NCBI GenBank assembly: GCA_023511455.1
Contig: JAIMBJ010000017.1
Location: 1 to 64,000 of the forward strand
Reading direction: 5' to 3'
Source: Bacillota bacterium
Lineage (GTDB): Bacteria; Armatimonadota; HRBIN16
Length of the DNA: 64,000 nucleotides
The translations under genes and the position numbers were made by a program. Within the stretch, counting starts at the first letter, position 1. Every line of letters starts with the position of its first letter. This document shows positions 52,884 to 60,768 of this stretch, piece after piece. The notes under the pieces are model-generated. The model had not been told where the DNA came from and searched no databases. It saw only the letters and a list, made by a program, of their open reading frames with translations.

Positions 52884-53579
52884 CTACTTTCGTCCGAAGC
52901 GCCGGCCCAGCCCAATCGCCAAACCGCCGATGCCCATCAGCAGCATCGTGCCCGGCTCGGGAATGACTGGATAACCCCCGAGCGTGCCGTAGCCGTAGCG
53001 GAACGCGCCCACTGCCCAGTCGACATCCGAGCTGAACACCACGTAGGCGATAGGCACATCTGACTGCGCCGCGAAAAGGCGCGCGCCGGCATTGCCGTCC
53101 ACATCCCGCGAGATGGTGCCCAGCAGGTTATCCGAGGCGTCGTAGAACTTCGCGACCATCGTGTGAAGTTCGAAGGGATTAGGCTCCGCCTCGAAGCCGA
53201 AGATGTTCACCGGCGTCGCCAGTTGGAAGCGCAGTATGGTGGCTGTGTTCGAGGAGAACACGGGAAGAGTGCCAGAGGCGTCTCGCTGCGAATGCGGCTC
53301 GTGACTCCACATCGCCCAGCCGCCACCTGGAGCAGTAAGCTTCACAACAGACCAAGAGCCAGAACCGTCTGGAAGTTGGAAGGACACCGTTTGCGTTCCA
53401 TCGGAGATGGAAGACACATAGGTGTAATTCGGTATAGCAGACGGGTCGATGTAGTTCGTCGCTGCCAGATACGCGGCGTCGGGGCTGGAAATGGGCGTGA
53501 AAGTCGCCGCGAGTGTGCCCATGCTTGTCATCAGCGTCAGGGCGGACGCCAGTGCAAAGGCGGTCATCAGTCGTTTCAT
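52884..53579 (-). CDS. PEP-CTERM sorting-domain protein
   Basis: A 231-aa exported protein. The signal peptide is MTAFALASALTLMTSMGTLA. The middle, residues about 30-200, is a beta-sandwich (LRFQLATPVNIFGFEAEPNP ... TMVAKFYDASDNLLGTISRD) as in many lectin-like PEP-CTERM proteins. The C-terminus is IPEPGTMLLMGIGGLAIGLG then RRFGRK, the exosortase tag. AAGGAGGGG precedes the ATG by about 9 nt. Confidence 0.87.
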   Translation of the reverse strand: MKRLMTAFALASALTLMTSMGTLAATFTPISSPDAAYLAATNYIDPSAIPNYTYVSSISDGTQTVSFQLPDGSGSWSVVKLTAPGGGWAMWSHEPHSQRDASGTLPVFSSNTATILRFQLATPVNIFGFEAEPNPFELHTMVAKFYDASDNLLGTISRDVDGNAGARLFAAQSDVPIAYVVFSSDVDWAVGAFRYGYGTLGGYPVIPEPGTMLLMGIGGLAIGLGRRFGRK

Positions 53580-53898
53580 AGCGAACCCCTCCTTGAGTTA
53601 GTTTTTTCTTAGCTCCACTATAGAACATGAGACCTTCTGCTGTACCTGTGTATCCTACGAGTTTACGTCAGAACTGAGGAATAAACTGGCAATTTTATCG
53701 GGAGCGGATAGCGGTTCAGAGAAGATTTCGCAGTGGCATCCGTAGCATATCTTGCGGTGCGCAAAGCCTCATGACAGAATGCCCGACAGTCTCCACGCCG
53801 TCCTAAAGGACAGCGGATGTCGTTGCGGGCGTTAGCGAAGAATCTCAGAGATGCTTGACTTGGTTCAGCAGGACAACCAGGAAGAACCTGCCTTCACT
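53580..53898. other. Intergenic region with a decayed repeat
   Basis: About 320 bases between two minus-strand genes. It contains a degenerate CATTCTGAGC-family unit (53834-53877) and otherwise no credible gene. Confidence 0.6.
53834..53877. repeat. CATTCTGAGC repeat family, degenerate 3' part
   Basis: AGCGAAGAATCTCAGAGATG then CTTGACTTGGTTCAGCAGGAC matches the middle and end of the repeat units at 56425-56580 with several substitutions. Confidence 0.6.
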
Positions 53899-54789
53899 CT
53901 ACGGATGGCTGGTGTCCTCTTCCTGCTTAGAGCGAGCGGTGTTTTGCGAGGAGGGAGGCGCAAGCACCCGCGTCGCCTCTTCCAGCATCTGCCGGTAGAG
54001 GCGTTCCTTCTGCTGGCGGCTCAACTCGCGCCCGGTGCGCCAGAACCACTCTGCGCCCTTGCCCACCACGTAGGTACCGGCATAGGCGATGGCGCCCTTC
54101 ACCAGCACCCCCACCCCGCCCGGCACCATCCCCACAAACTCTCGCGCCAGCGAACGCCAGCCCATCGCTCCCGCCACCACCGGCACAATCTCCTTCAGCC
54201 GGTCGCGCGTGTGGTAAGGCATGCCCAGCGCGGCGGCAATTTTCAGCAAAAGCATTATCTGGTTTTTGGTGAGCATCACGATGTCCGCCACCGCTGCAGG
54301 GGGGAGGAACACGCTGGCAGCGGGAATGACTCCCGGTATCGCCGACAGCATCGCAATCTGCCCGTTCACGCGGGACGCCTCTTTAATCAGGTATTCAATA
54401 GCCGGCTCGCGAAACATCGGAAAGCGCCTCGCCAGCGCGACCGCCAGGCCGGGCAGGTCGCTCACAATGCGCCTCGCCACGAGGGCACCATCCTCCGGCA
54501 ACAGCCAGGTGTAATGCTCACCCAGCACGGGTTCCTCTGCACCACCGCAGTCAATGAGGATATCAGCGGGTTCCGAAGGCACTGTCGAAGCGCAAAGCAG
54601 GAACGCACGCGAGGTCTCCCGCTCAGGCAGGGACAAGCCTTCCAGCAGTTGCTCCGTCACATCGTGTGTGCGCATGGTGCTGCCTACCAGGGCAATGCGG
54701 AACCGTTTGTCGGCAAGTTCGCGCACCTCTTCGGTAGATAGCTCCTTGCTGATTTGCAGAATCTCACGGATATTGCGGGACAGACCCAT
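53899..54789 (-). CDS. DUF697-like membrane-associated protein
   Basis: A 296-aa protein. The first 110 residues include RFRIALVGSTMRTHDVTEQL and ADILIDCGG, reminiscent of a degenerate GTPase-like fold without a complete P-loop. Residues about 150-260 are the DUF697/YcjF region: SRVNGQIAMLSAIPGVIPAA, PPAAVADIVMLTKNQIMLLL and a second hydrophobic stretch FVGMVPGGVGVLVKGAIAYA. The tail is Lys/Ser-rich. The family often accompanies Era-like GTPases; the role is unknown. The ATG at 54789 has GAGGAGG just upstream and overlaps the AcuC-like gene by 26 nt. Confidence 0.75.
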   Translation of the reverse strand: MGLSRNIREILQISKELSTEEVRELADKRFRIALVGSTMRTHDVTEQLLEGLSLPERETSRAFLLCASTVPSEPADILIDCGGAEEPVLGEHYTWLLPEDGALVARRIVSDLPGLAVALARRFPMFREPAIEYLIKEASRVNGQIAMLSAIPGVIPAASVFLPPAAVADIVMLTKNQIMLLLKIAAALGMPYHTRDRLKEIVPVVAGAMGWRSLAREFVGMVPGGVGVLVKGAIAYAGTYVVGKGAEWFWRTGRELSRQQKERLYRQMLEEATRVLAPPSSQNTARSKQEEDTSHP

Positions 54790-55918
54790 TCGCCTCCTCA
54801 TGCATACCACTCCATTCCACATACGGTTGCAGATACTGCTTCAGCTCGTCCACCGACTGCCCGGCAAATTGCCTTGCGGCCTCATGCATGCGATCCGGTA
54901 CATCGGGAACATCCACGTCATACAGGGTCTTGACCTCGCCATGCAATGCAAACTGGGGCGGGATGCAGTTGGGTACCGGCACACCCTTCAACGTTGCTAA
55001 CGCGAGTACCCACATCCTTACGACAGCAGGTAGCGAATAACCGCCTCCACCCGTTGCCACGACAGGAATACCCTGCTCCGCCACCCATTGCACCGCACGC
55101 AACCAGCCCTGCGTGGTCAGCATCGCATGCGCCAGAGGGTCGGTATAGTGCGTGTCTGCCCCCATCTGCAACACCACCACCTCTGGCTGAAACCACCGGA
55201 ACAGTGGCGGCACCACCTGCTGGAATGCCCACCACCAGACCTCATCATCCACGTATCGCCCAAACGCGACATTGGCGGAGTAACCCCGCCCCTCTCCTTC
55301 CCCAATCTCATCGGGGTGCCCCGTGCCGGGGAACAAGAACCGCCCTGACTCGTGTATCGATATCGTCAATACCTGCGGGTCTCGATAATACAGCCACTGT
55401 ACGCCGTCGCCGTGATGCACGTCTATATCCAGATAGACAATCCGACGGTACTTTTGTTTCAGCACATGGATAGCCACCGCAGGGTCGTTGAAGATACAGA
55501 AGCCCGCTGCTTCCTCGCGGCGGGCATGGTGCAGACCGCCTGCCAGATTGACCGCCACCTGCACACCGTCCATCACCGCCTGTGCTGCAGCCACCGACGC
55601 GCCCACCACCGCCAGCGAGGCTTCAAACATACCCCGAAACGGCGGGTTGTCGCTGCTGGCAAACCCAAAGACATGACTGCCCGGCACGGGCTTGCCTTCG
55701 CTCAGAGCCTGTACCACCCGCACATAGCGCGGCGAATGCACCTCGGCAACAAGGTCGCCAGAGGCTGGCTCCGCTTTGACGAAATCCTCCTCTCGCAGCA
55801 CGCCCAGCATCTGCGCCAGTTCCTGAGAGAATGTCACTCGCTCGGGACGTAAGGGATGGTGGGCAGAAAACCGGTATCTTTCTACACCCGGACAGGTAAT
55901 GTATACAAAAGTATTCAT
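54764..55918 (-). CDS. Histone deacetylase/AcuC-family protein
   Basis: A 384-aa zinc-dependent arginase/deacetylase-fold enzyme. The catalytic part reads NLAGGLHHARREEAAGFCIF (His pair), VYLDIDVHHGDGVQWLYY (zinc Asp and His), VLQMGADTHYTDPLAH (zinc Asp), and VVATGGGGYSLPAVV (Tyr). The family removes acyl groups from proteins (acetyl-CoA synthetase in the AcuC case) or polyamines. No acetoin genes are nearby. It is separated by 60 nt from archease. Confidence 0.9.
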   Translation of the reverse strand: MNTFVYITCPGVERYRFSAHHPLRPERVTFSQELAQMLGVLREEDFVKAEPASGDLVAEVHSPRYVRVVQALSEGKPVPGSHVFGFASSDNPPFRGMFEASLAVVGASVAAAQAVMDGVQVAVNLAGGLHHARREEAAGFCIFNDPAVAIHVLKQKYRRIVYLDIDVHHGDGVQWLYYRDPQVLTISIHESGRFLFPGTGHPDEIGEGEGRGYSANVAFGRYVDDEVWWWAFQQVVPPLFRWFQPEVVVLQMGADTHYTDPLAHAMLTTQGWLRAVQWVAEQGIPVVATGGGGYSLPAVVRMWVLALATLKGVPVPNCIPPQFALHGEVKTLYDVDVPDVPDRMHEAARQFAGQSVDELKQYLQPYVEWSGMHEEANGSVPQYP

Positions 55919-55978
55919 CGTCGAAAACCCGCGTTCATTGTTTTAGCTGTTATCTTCGGTGCCCAGAGTGGCATTCCT

Positions 55979-56413
55979 CTACACGTCCACGTAGAACTCC
56001 GCTTCCCAACCCTCGGGCGTTCGCTCCAAACGTAATCGGTGATAAGTTACCGCTTTCACCGGCGCGCCGTCCAGCATCGAATTATCCTCCACCACAATCC
56101 CTCGCGCTTCGCCCTCGACGCCGGTCTCCGTGACCCGATGCACGGTGAAGTCGGTGAAAACCACCTTCTGGACATCGGTCAGGTATATCAACTCGCGCAA
56201 CCACTTCACCAGCAGGTCAGAGCGGTCCAGAGGGTCGGGCATATCCACGCAGATGGGCATGGAAACATCTGCCTTTTTGCCCACAGGGTCTATCACCAGC
56301 CGGTACATGCCCCGTGCGGCGTTTTCAAACACCTCTTCCAGCGTTCTGCCCCACGCCCGCACCCCTTTGTCGGCGGTATGTTCCAGAATCTCGTAGCCGC
56401 TACGCCCTGCCAT
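55979..56413 (-). CDS. Archease
   Basis: A 144-aa protein. YEILEHTADKGVRAWGRTLE with EVFENAARGMYRLV at the N-terminus, LLVKWLRELIYL in the middle and PVKAVTYHRLRLE at the end are the archease hallmarks, including the metal-binding Asp of the HTAD motif. Archease activates the RNA ligase RtcB by promoting its guanylylation. RtcB is not in the window, so the partner must be elsewhere. The start is an ATG after repeat DNA. Confidence 0.9.
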   Translation of the reverse strand: MAGRSGYEILEHTADKGVRAWGRTLEEVFENAARGMYRLVIDPVGKKADVSMPICVDMPDPLDRSDLLVKWLRELIYLTDVQKVVFTDFTVHRVTETGVEGEARGIVVEDNSMLDGAPVKAVTYHRLRLERTPEGWEAEFYVDV

Positions 56414-56424
56414 AATCTACTTCC

Positions 56425-56580
56425 TCATTCTGAGCCTCAGCGAAGAATTGGAGATGCTTCACTCCGTTCAGCATGACACGGAACGTCATTCTGAGCGCAA
56501 GCGAAGAATCTCAGAGATGCTTCACTCCGTTCAGCATGACACGGAACGTCATTCTGAGCGCAAGCGAAGAATCTCCCTCA
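56425..56580. repeat. Tandem CATTCTGAGC repeats, about 2.5 units of 61-63 bp
   Basis: Units starting TCATTCTGAGC occur at 56425, 56486 and 56549. Each full unit ends GCTTCACTCCGTTCAGCATG then ACACGGAACG; the third stops after GAAGAATCTC. Units 2 and 3 are nearly identical. They sit between archease and the MNT gene on the minus strand. Confidence 0.85.
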
Positions 56581-56619
56581 TTCCTTCGCAAACTTCTTGA
56601 CCGCAAACGAGACGCTTCG

Positions 56620-57099
56620 CTAATGCCCAGCTTGATAAGAACCTGCACTCTTGACTACCACACGCCAGCCGCGCTCCCTGCGCTGCAAGATGCCTTCCCT
56701 TTGCCACTGCAGGAACCGCTCGCGCATGCGTGCGAAGCTGTCGTCGTCCCACAACACGATGCCTTTATCCATCGCTTCCAGCAGCAACAGGTGATAGTCT
56801 TCAAACATCTTTTGCCACTCGCTTTTACTGTACGGGAACACGTCAATGTCCGTTTGCACAAACCGCTGGAACTCGCCGATACGGTCAATGAACCGCAAGC
56901 CATCGTCCTTGTTCAGCCCAATCAGCAGGTCGTAATCGCTGTATGGCATCCATTTGCCGGTCGCCATCGATCCGAACAACACCATGAAGGCAATGTCATC
57001 GCCCCGTGCGGCGAGCATTTGTTCCACGCTCGCGCGAAAACGTTCAAAGTGCGGGCGATTCGACAGCTTCGCGAGCGTATCGTAACACAGTTTCGGCAT
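56620..57099 (-). CDS. MNT-type nucleotidyltransferase (module 3)
   Basis: A 159-aa nucleotidyltransferase, larger than the two others here. LFGSMATGKWMPYSDYDLLI (about residue 41) contains GSX10DXD; the third carboxylate probably is in QTDIDVFPYS. It overlaps the 3' end of the HEPN gene, so order is HEPN first, MNT second, the reverse of modules 1 and 2. AGAGGCAATTCAAG precedes the ATG at 57099; longer starts to 57165 are possible. It would be the antitoxin of a MNT/HEPN pair, though some pairs act in antibiotic or nucleotide modification. Confidence 0.85.
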   Translation of the reverse strand: MPKLCYDTLAKLSNRPHFERFRASVEQMLAARGDDIAFMVLFGSMATGKWMPYSDYDLLIGLNKDDGLRFIDRIGEFQRFVQTDIDVFPYSKSEWQKMFEDYHLLLLEAMDKGIVLWDDDSFARMRERFLQWQREGILQRRERGWRVVVKSAGSYQAGH

Positions 57100-57442
57100 C
57101 TTGAATTGCCTCTTCAGCATCCAGCCTGGTGTACTGGTCGGCGGGCGCACCTTCCGAAAAGGCATCGGGATACCGTGTCGGTATGTAGAGCCTGTTCAAA
57201 CGGGCGCACGCATGACGGACCTCATCCGGCGGCAGGGCGTATTCTGCTGCAGCCTCCAGCAACAGGTTGAGGTTGCGCCCTGTCTGCACGTCTCCGAAAT
57301 GTTCCAGCACCGCCTTCAGCGATTTTGCCGCTGCCTGCTGGCAGGTAAAACAGCACCATGCCCAGTGCCCATCCTCGTACAGTGAACGCGCAGCGGCATA
57401 CTCGCTTTCCGCCTGTTTCAGCCAGTCTGGCGCACGCCTCAA
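57044..57442 (-). CDS. HEPN-domain protein (module 3), coupled to gyrA
   Basis: A 132-aa protein of the classical HEPN Pfam type: PDWLKQAESEYAAARSLYED, WCCFTCQQAAAKSLKAVLEH, GRNLNLLLEAAAEY and LNRLYIPTRYPDAFSEGAPA. No RX4HXY motif is present, so it is not of the HepT type seen in the first two modules. The start is TTG 57442 whose TTGA overlaps the gyrA stop; AAGAGG is upstream. The gene therefore seems to be translationally coupled to gyrA, an unusual place for a toxin-like module. Confidence 0.82.
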   Translation of the reverse strand: MRRAPDWLKQAESEYAAARSLYEDGHWAWCCFTCQQAAAKSLKAVLEHFGDVQTGRNLNLLLEAAAEYALPPDEVRHACARLNRLYIPTRYPDAFSEGAPADQYTRLDAEEAIQDAETVLRYAREAVESPAL

Positions 57443-59913
57443 GCCTCTTCACCTTCCTCCACACCCTCGTCGTCGATGCGCTGCACGATGCGCGCGAGGG
57501 CGGATACGTAATCGCCTGCGTCCGGCGTCATGATGCGCACTCCCTGCGCGTTGCGCCCCGTTCGGCGGATTTGCGAAACGGGTACACGGATGGCTTTACC
57601 CTGCGCCGTCACGGCGATGATGCGGTCGTCGGGAAGTACGCCTTTGGCATCCACCAGCGGCCCCGTGCGCTGGGTGACGTTGAAGGTGATGATGCCTTTG
57701 CCGCCACGCCCCTGCACGCGATACTCGCTGAACGGCGTACGCTTGCCGTAGCCCTTCTCCGAAATCACCAGCAGGTCGCGGTCCCTGTATGCCTTCACCA
57801 GCGCGACCACTGCATCGTCCTTGCCCAGCTGGATACCGCGCACGCCGCCTGCTGCCCTGCCCATCGAGCGCACATCGCTCTCGTGGAAGCGCAGGCTCAT
57901 GCCCTGCCGCGTGACAAACACCAGCTCATCGTCTCCAGAGGTAACCTGCACCCAGCCGAGCTCATCGCCCTCTTCGAGGTCAAACGCGAACAGTCCATTT
58001 GCCCGCAGGTTAGCAAACTCGGATAGCGCGACGCGCTTCACCTCACCTTTGCGCGTGCCCATCACCAGATATTTGTCGGGTGAGAAATCGGCGATGGAGA
58101 CGGTGGCGGTAATCTTCTCGCCCGGCTCGATGCGAATCAGGTTGATAATCGCCGTGCCCCTTGCCTGGCGAGTTGCCTGCGGTACCTCATACGCTTTCAG
58201 GCGGTACACGCGCCCGCGGTCGGTGAAGAAAAGGATATAATGGTGCGTGCTGACCTGGAAGATGTGCTCCAGAGTATCTTCCTCTTTGGTGGTGGCGGCG
58301 ATGACGCCCTTCCCGCCGCGTCGCTGACTGCGGTAGGTGTCCAGCGGCAGACGCTTGATGTAACCATCGCGCGTGATGGTCACCAGCATCTCCTCTTCGG
58401 GGATCATATCCTCCTCGCCAATCTCCTCCGCCTCGCGGGCGATGATACGGGTGCGCCGCTCGTCGCCGTATTTGTCCTTCAGCTCCTTCAGTTCCTGTTT
58501 GATAATCTGCGCCACGCGCCGCTCGTCCACCAGAATATCTTCCAGATAGGCAATCTCCTGCAACAGGTTCTTGTATTCGTCCTCCAGCCGCTGCTGTTCC
58601 AGCGCGGTGAGCTGGCGCAGCTGCATGGAGAGAATGGCTTCGGCTTGAATCTGGGTGAAGCCGAACCGGCGCATCAGCGCGCGCCGCGCCACCTCGCTGT
58701 TCTCCGACTGGCGGATGATGCGGATGATTTCGTCCAGAAAGCGCACCACCACCTGCAGCCCTTCCAGGATGTGGGCGCGTTGCTGGGCGCGATACAGTTC
58801 GAACCGCGTGCGCCGCACGATAACCTCGCGCCGATGCTGGATGTAATTCTGCAGCACCTGTTTGAGGTTCAGCACGCGCGGCACGCCGTCTTCCAGCGCG
58901 AGCATAATCACCCCAAACGACAGGCGCATCGGCGTATGCTTGAGAAGGAAGTTCAGCACCTTGTGCGGGTTGACGTCGCGCCGCAGCTCGATAACCACCC
59001 GCATCCCCGTGCGGTCGGTGAAGTCGTCGATGGCGGTGATGCCGTCGATGCGCTTGCCCTTGACCAGGTTGGCTATCTGCTCGATAAGCTTTGCCTTATT
59101 CACCTGATACGGCAGCTCAGTAATGACGATGGCTTGCTTACCACCGTCCATCGGCTCAATCTGCGTCTTTGCCTGCATGATAATCTGACCGCGTCCGGTC
59201 TCATACGCTTCGCGAATGCCTTTGGTGCCCAGAATCAAGCCTGCCGTCGGGAAATCGGGGCCCGGCAGATGCTTCATCAGGTCGGAAACGGATGCCTGCG
59301 GATGGTCAATCAAATAGGTGATGGCGTCTGCCACCTCGCGCAGGTTGTGCGGGGGCACGTTGGTCGCCATACCGACAGCGATGCCGCTGCCGCCGTTGCA
59401 GATGAAGTTGGGAAACTTGCCCGGCAGCACCATCGGCTCCATCGTGGACTGGTCGTAGTTGGGTTGCCAGTCCACCGTCTCTTTGTCGATGTCCTCCATC
59501 ATCTCCATCGCCAGCGGCGAGAGGCGGCATTCGGTGTAGCGCATCGCTGCGGGCGGGTCGCCATCCACGCTGCCGAAGTTGCCCTGTCCGTCAATCAGCG
59601 GGTAGCGCATGCTGAAATCCTGCGCCATGCGCACCAGGGTGGCATACAGCGCCTCATTGCCGTGTGGGTGGAAGCGCTTCATCGTCTCCCCACACACAGC
59701 GGCGCATTTGACGTGGGCACTGTTGGGGGTAACGCCCATCTCGCGCATCGCGTAGAGGATACGCCTCTGCACCGGCTTCAGCCCGTCGCGCACATCGGGC
59801 AGGGCGCGCGCGATGATGGTGCTCATCGCATAACCGAGATACGAACGGCTTAACTCTTCTTCCAGCGGTACAATCTCAATCTCCGGCACTCGTTCGGCAA
59901 TCTCCTCTGGCAT
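57439..59913 (-). CDS. gyrA: DNA gyrase subunit A
   Basis: An 824-aa topoisomerase subunit that breaks and rejoins DNA during negative supercoiling. [20 protein letters not shown] opens the winged-helix domain, the catalytic Tyr is in [12 protein letters not shown] (about residue 126), and the GyrA box QRRGGKG (about residue 552) distinguishes it from ParC. Six propeller blades complete the C-terminal domain (about 520-815). Residues 82-91 read [10 protein letters not shown]: the positions equal to E. coli Ser83 and Asp87 are Glu87 and Ala91. GyrB is not in the window. Its stop overlaps the HEPN start. Confidence 0.96.
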   Translation of the reverse strand: MPEEIAERVPEIEIVPLEEELSRSYLGYAMSTIIARALPDVRDGLKPVQRRILYAMREMGVTPNSAHVKCAAVCGETMKRFHPHGNEALYATLVRMAQDFSMRYPLIDGQGNFGSVDGDPPAAMRYTECRLSPLAMEMMEDIDKETVDWQPNYDQSTMEPMVLPGKFPNFICNGGSGIAVGMATNVPPHNLREVADAITYLIDHPQASVSDLMKHLPGPDFPTAGLILGTKGIREAYETGRGQIIMQAKTQIEPMDGGKQAIVITELPYQVNKAKLIEQIANLVKGKRIDGITAIDDFTDRTGMRVVIELRRDVNPHKVLNFLLKHTPMRLSFGVIMLALEDGVPRVLNLKQVLQNYIQHRREVIVRRTRFELYRAQQRAHILEGLQVVVRFLDEIIRIIRQSENSEVARRALMRRFGFTQIQAEAILSMQLRQLTALEQQRLEDEYKNLLQEIAYLEDILVDERRVAQIIKQELKELKDKYGDERRTRIIAREAEEIGEEDMIPEEEMLVTITRDGYIKRLPLDTYRSQRRGGKGVIAATTKEEDTLEHIFQVSTHHYILFFTDRGRVYRLKAYEVPQATRQARGTAIINLIRIEPGEKITATVSIADFSPDKYLVMGTRKGEVKRVALSEFANLRANGLFAFDLEEGDELGWVQVTSGDDELVFVTRQGMSLRFHESDVRSMGRAAGGVRGIQLGKDDAVVALVKAYRDRDLLVISEKGYGKRTPFSEYRVQGRGGKGIITFNVTQRTGPLVDAKGVLPDDRIIAVTAQGKAIRVPVSQIRRTGRNAQGVRIMTPDAGDYVSALARIVQRIDDEGVEEGEEA

Positions 59914-60008
59914 TCGCGGGTTTCCTTTCTTGCGGGTAAGGGTTGGTAGACAGAAGCTACCATGTTATTATAACAAAAGCGGCTGTCTCTCGCAACACTG
60001 GCAGGTGT

Positions 60009-60035
60009 CAAAAAGGGGCGGCTCGCGCCGCCCCT
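60009..60035 (-). terminator. Intrinsic terminator of the CBS gene
   Basis: On the minus strand, AGGGGCGGC and GCCGCCCCT form a 9-bp GC-rich stem with a 4-nt loop and are followed by TTTTTGACACC. It starts 13 nt after the stop codon of the CBS gene, the classic arrangement. Confidence 0.85.
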
Positions 60036-60047
60036 CGGAACCCACTA

Positions 60048-60425
60048 TCACATCGCCTTGTTCACGATGTCGCTCAGCGATACCACGCCCATCAGACGGT
60101 GCTCCCCAATCACCGGCGCACGAGACAGACCCGTGTTCGCCAGCAGCCGTGCCACGTACTTCACGTCCAGATTGGGATTGACCACCACCAGCGGCTTGCT
60201 CATAATCTCGTGCACCTGCACCGACTGCGGAGAGAGACCCTTCGCCACCACTTTGTACACGATGTCGCGCTGCGTGATAATGCCGTAGGCATCGTCCTCG
60301 TTGCGCCGCTCCACAATCAGCGAACGCACCCCCTTCTGTTTCATCAGCGCGACCGCCTCGGCAACGGTGGCAGTGCCCTGAATGGTGACCACGTCGGTGG
60401 TCATGATGTCCTTCGCCTTCGGCAT
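60048..60425 (-). CDS. Two-CBS-domain protein
   Basis: A 125-aa protein made of two CBS motifs: ATVAEAVALMKQKGVRSLIV with DAYGIITQRDIVYKVVAKG, and VKYVARLLANTGLSRAPVIG with LMGVVSLSDIVNKAM. CBS pairs bind adenosine nucleotides and act as energy sensors in free-standing form. AAAGGGGGG precedes the ATG. It is a single-gene transcript: it has its own promoter (60531-60559) and terminator. Confidence 0.9.
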   Translation of the reverse strand: MPKAKDIMTTDVVTIQGTATVAEAVALMKQKGVRSLIVERRNEDDAYGIITQRDIVYKVVAKGLSPQSVQVHEIMSKPLVVVNPNLDVKYVARLLANTGLSRAPVIGEHRLMGVVSLSDIVNKAM

Positions 60426-60530
60426 GGTAAAGCCCCCCTTTCGTGGTGTGCTTCAGTGCGCTGACCTGCACGATGCGGGAAAGGCTACCTCCTCAGCTCA
60501 GGCGTGCTCTGCAATCGCTCCAGCAATTCC

Positions 60531-60559
60531 ATTATAGTGCCGACACCGAGAAAATGCAA
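60531..60559 (-). promoter_or_regulatory. Promoter of the CBS gene
   Basis: On the minus strand, TTGCAT (60559-60554) and TATAAT (60536-60531) are separated by exactly 17 nt, a near-consensus sigma-70 promoter about 105 nt upstream of the ATG. Confidence 0.7.
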
Positions 60560-60597
60560 GCAGTGGGGAACAGGGGCTGGAGAACGGGGCAGGCAGT

Positions 60598-60626
60598 TTG
60601 ACATTTTGCCCTGTCCTGTGTAAAAT
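60598..60626 (+). promoter_or_regulatory. Strong promoter of the small basic protein gene
   Basis: TTGACA (60598-60603), 17 nt, then TAAAAT (60621-60626) with TG directly upstream of the -10. It points at the tiny gene at 60661. Confidence 0.75.
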
Positions 60627-60660
60627 CTCCGCCTGGGGAAACACAAAAGGAGGCGATGCC

Positions 60661-60762
60661 ATGCGCATGAGACAAAGGGAGCTGCGTCAGCGACGCAAGC
60701 GCAAAGAGGAGAAGCAGAAAGCCGCCCGGCGCGAAGCGCGAATGCGTGCCCGGCGTGTGTAA
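60661..60762 (+). CDS. 33-aa highly basic protein
   Basis: The frame encodes 33 residues: it starts MRMRQRELRQRRKRKEEKQK and ends with REARMRARRV; about half of the residues are Arg or Lys. A near-consensus promoter and a perfect AAGGAGG 7 nt before the ATG support it as a strongly expressed gene. The pattern REL-x-QRR-x-RK resembles small basic proteins such as DUF6800 or small ribosome-associated proteins, but it is too short for firm assignment. RNA or ribosome binding is likely by composition. It ends 6 nt before the convergent nadC. Confidence 0.7.
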   Translation: MRMRQRELRQRRKRKEEKQKAARREARMRARRV

Positions 60763-60768
60763 ATCGGC

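Noticed and set aside
56425-56580. Tandem repeats considered as a CRISPR array
   Set aside because: The 61-63 bp units are repeated throughout with no unique spacers and no cas genes nearby.
58240-59853. 537-codon open frame on the plus strand opposite gyrA
   Set aside because: It is the antisense shadow of gyrA; the translation is rich in His, Gln and Leu without domains, and gyrA is certain.
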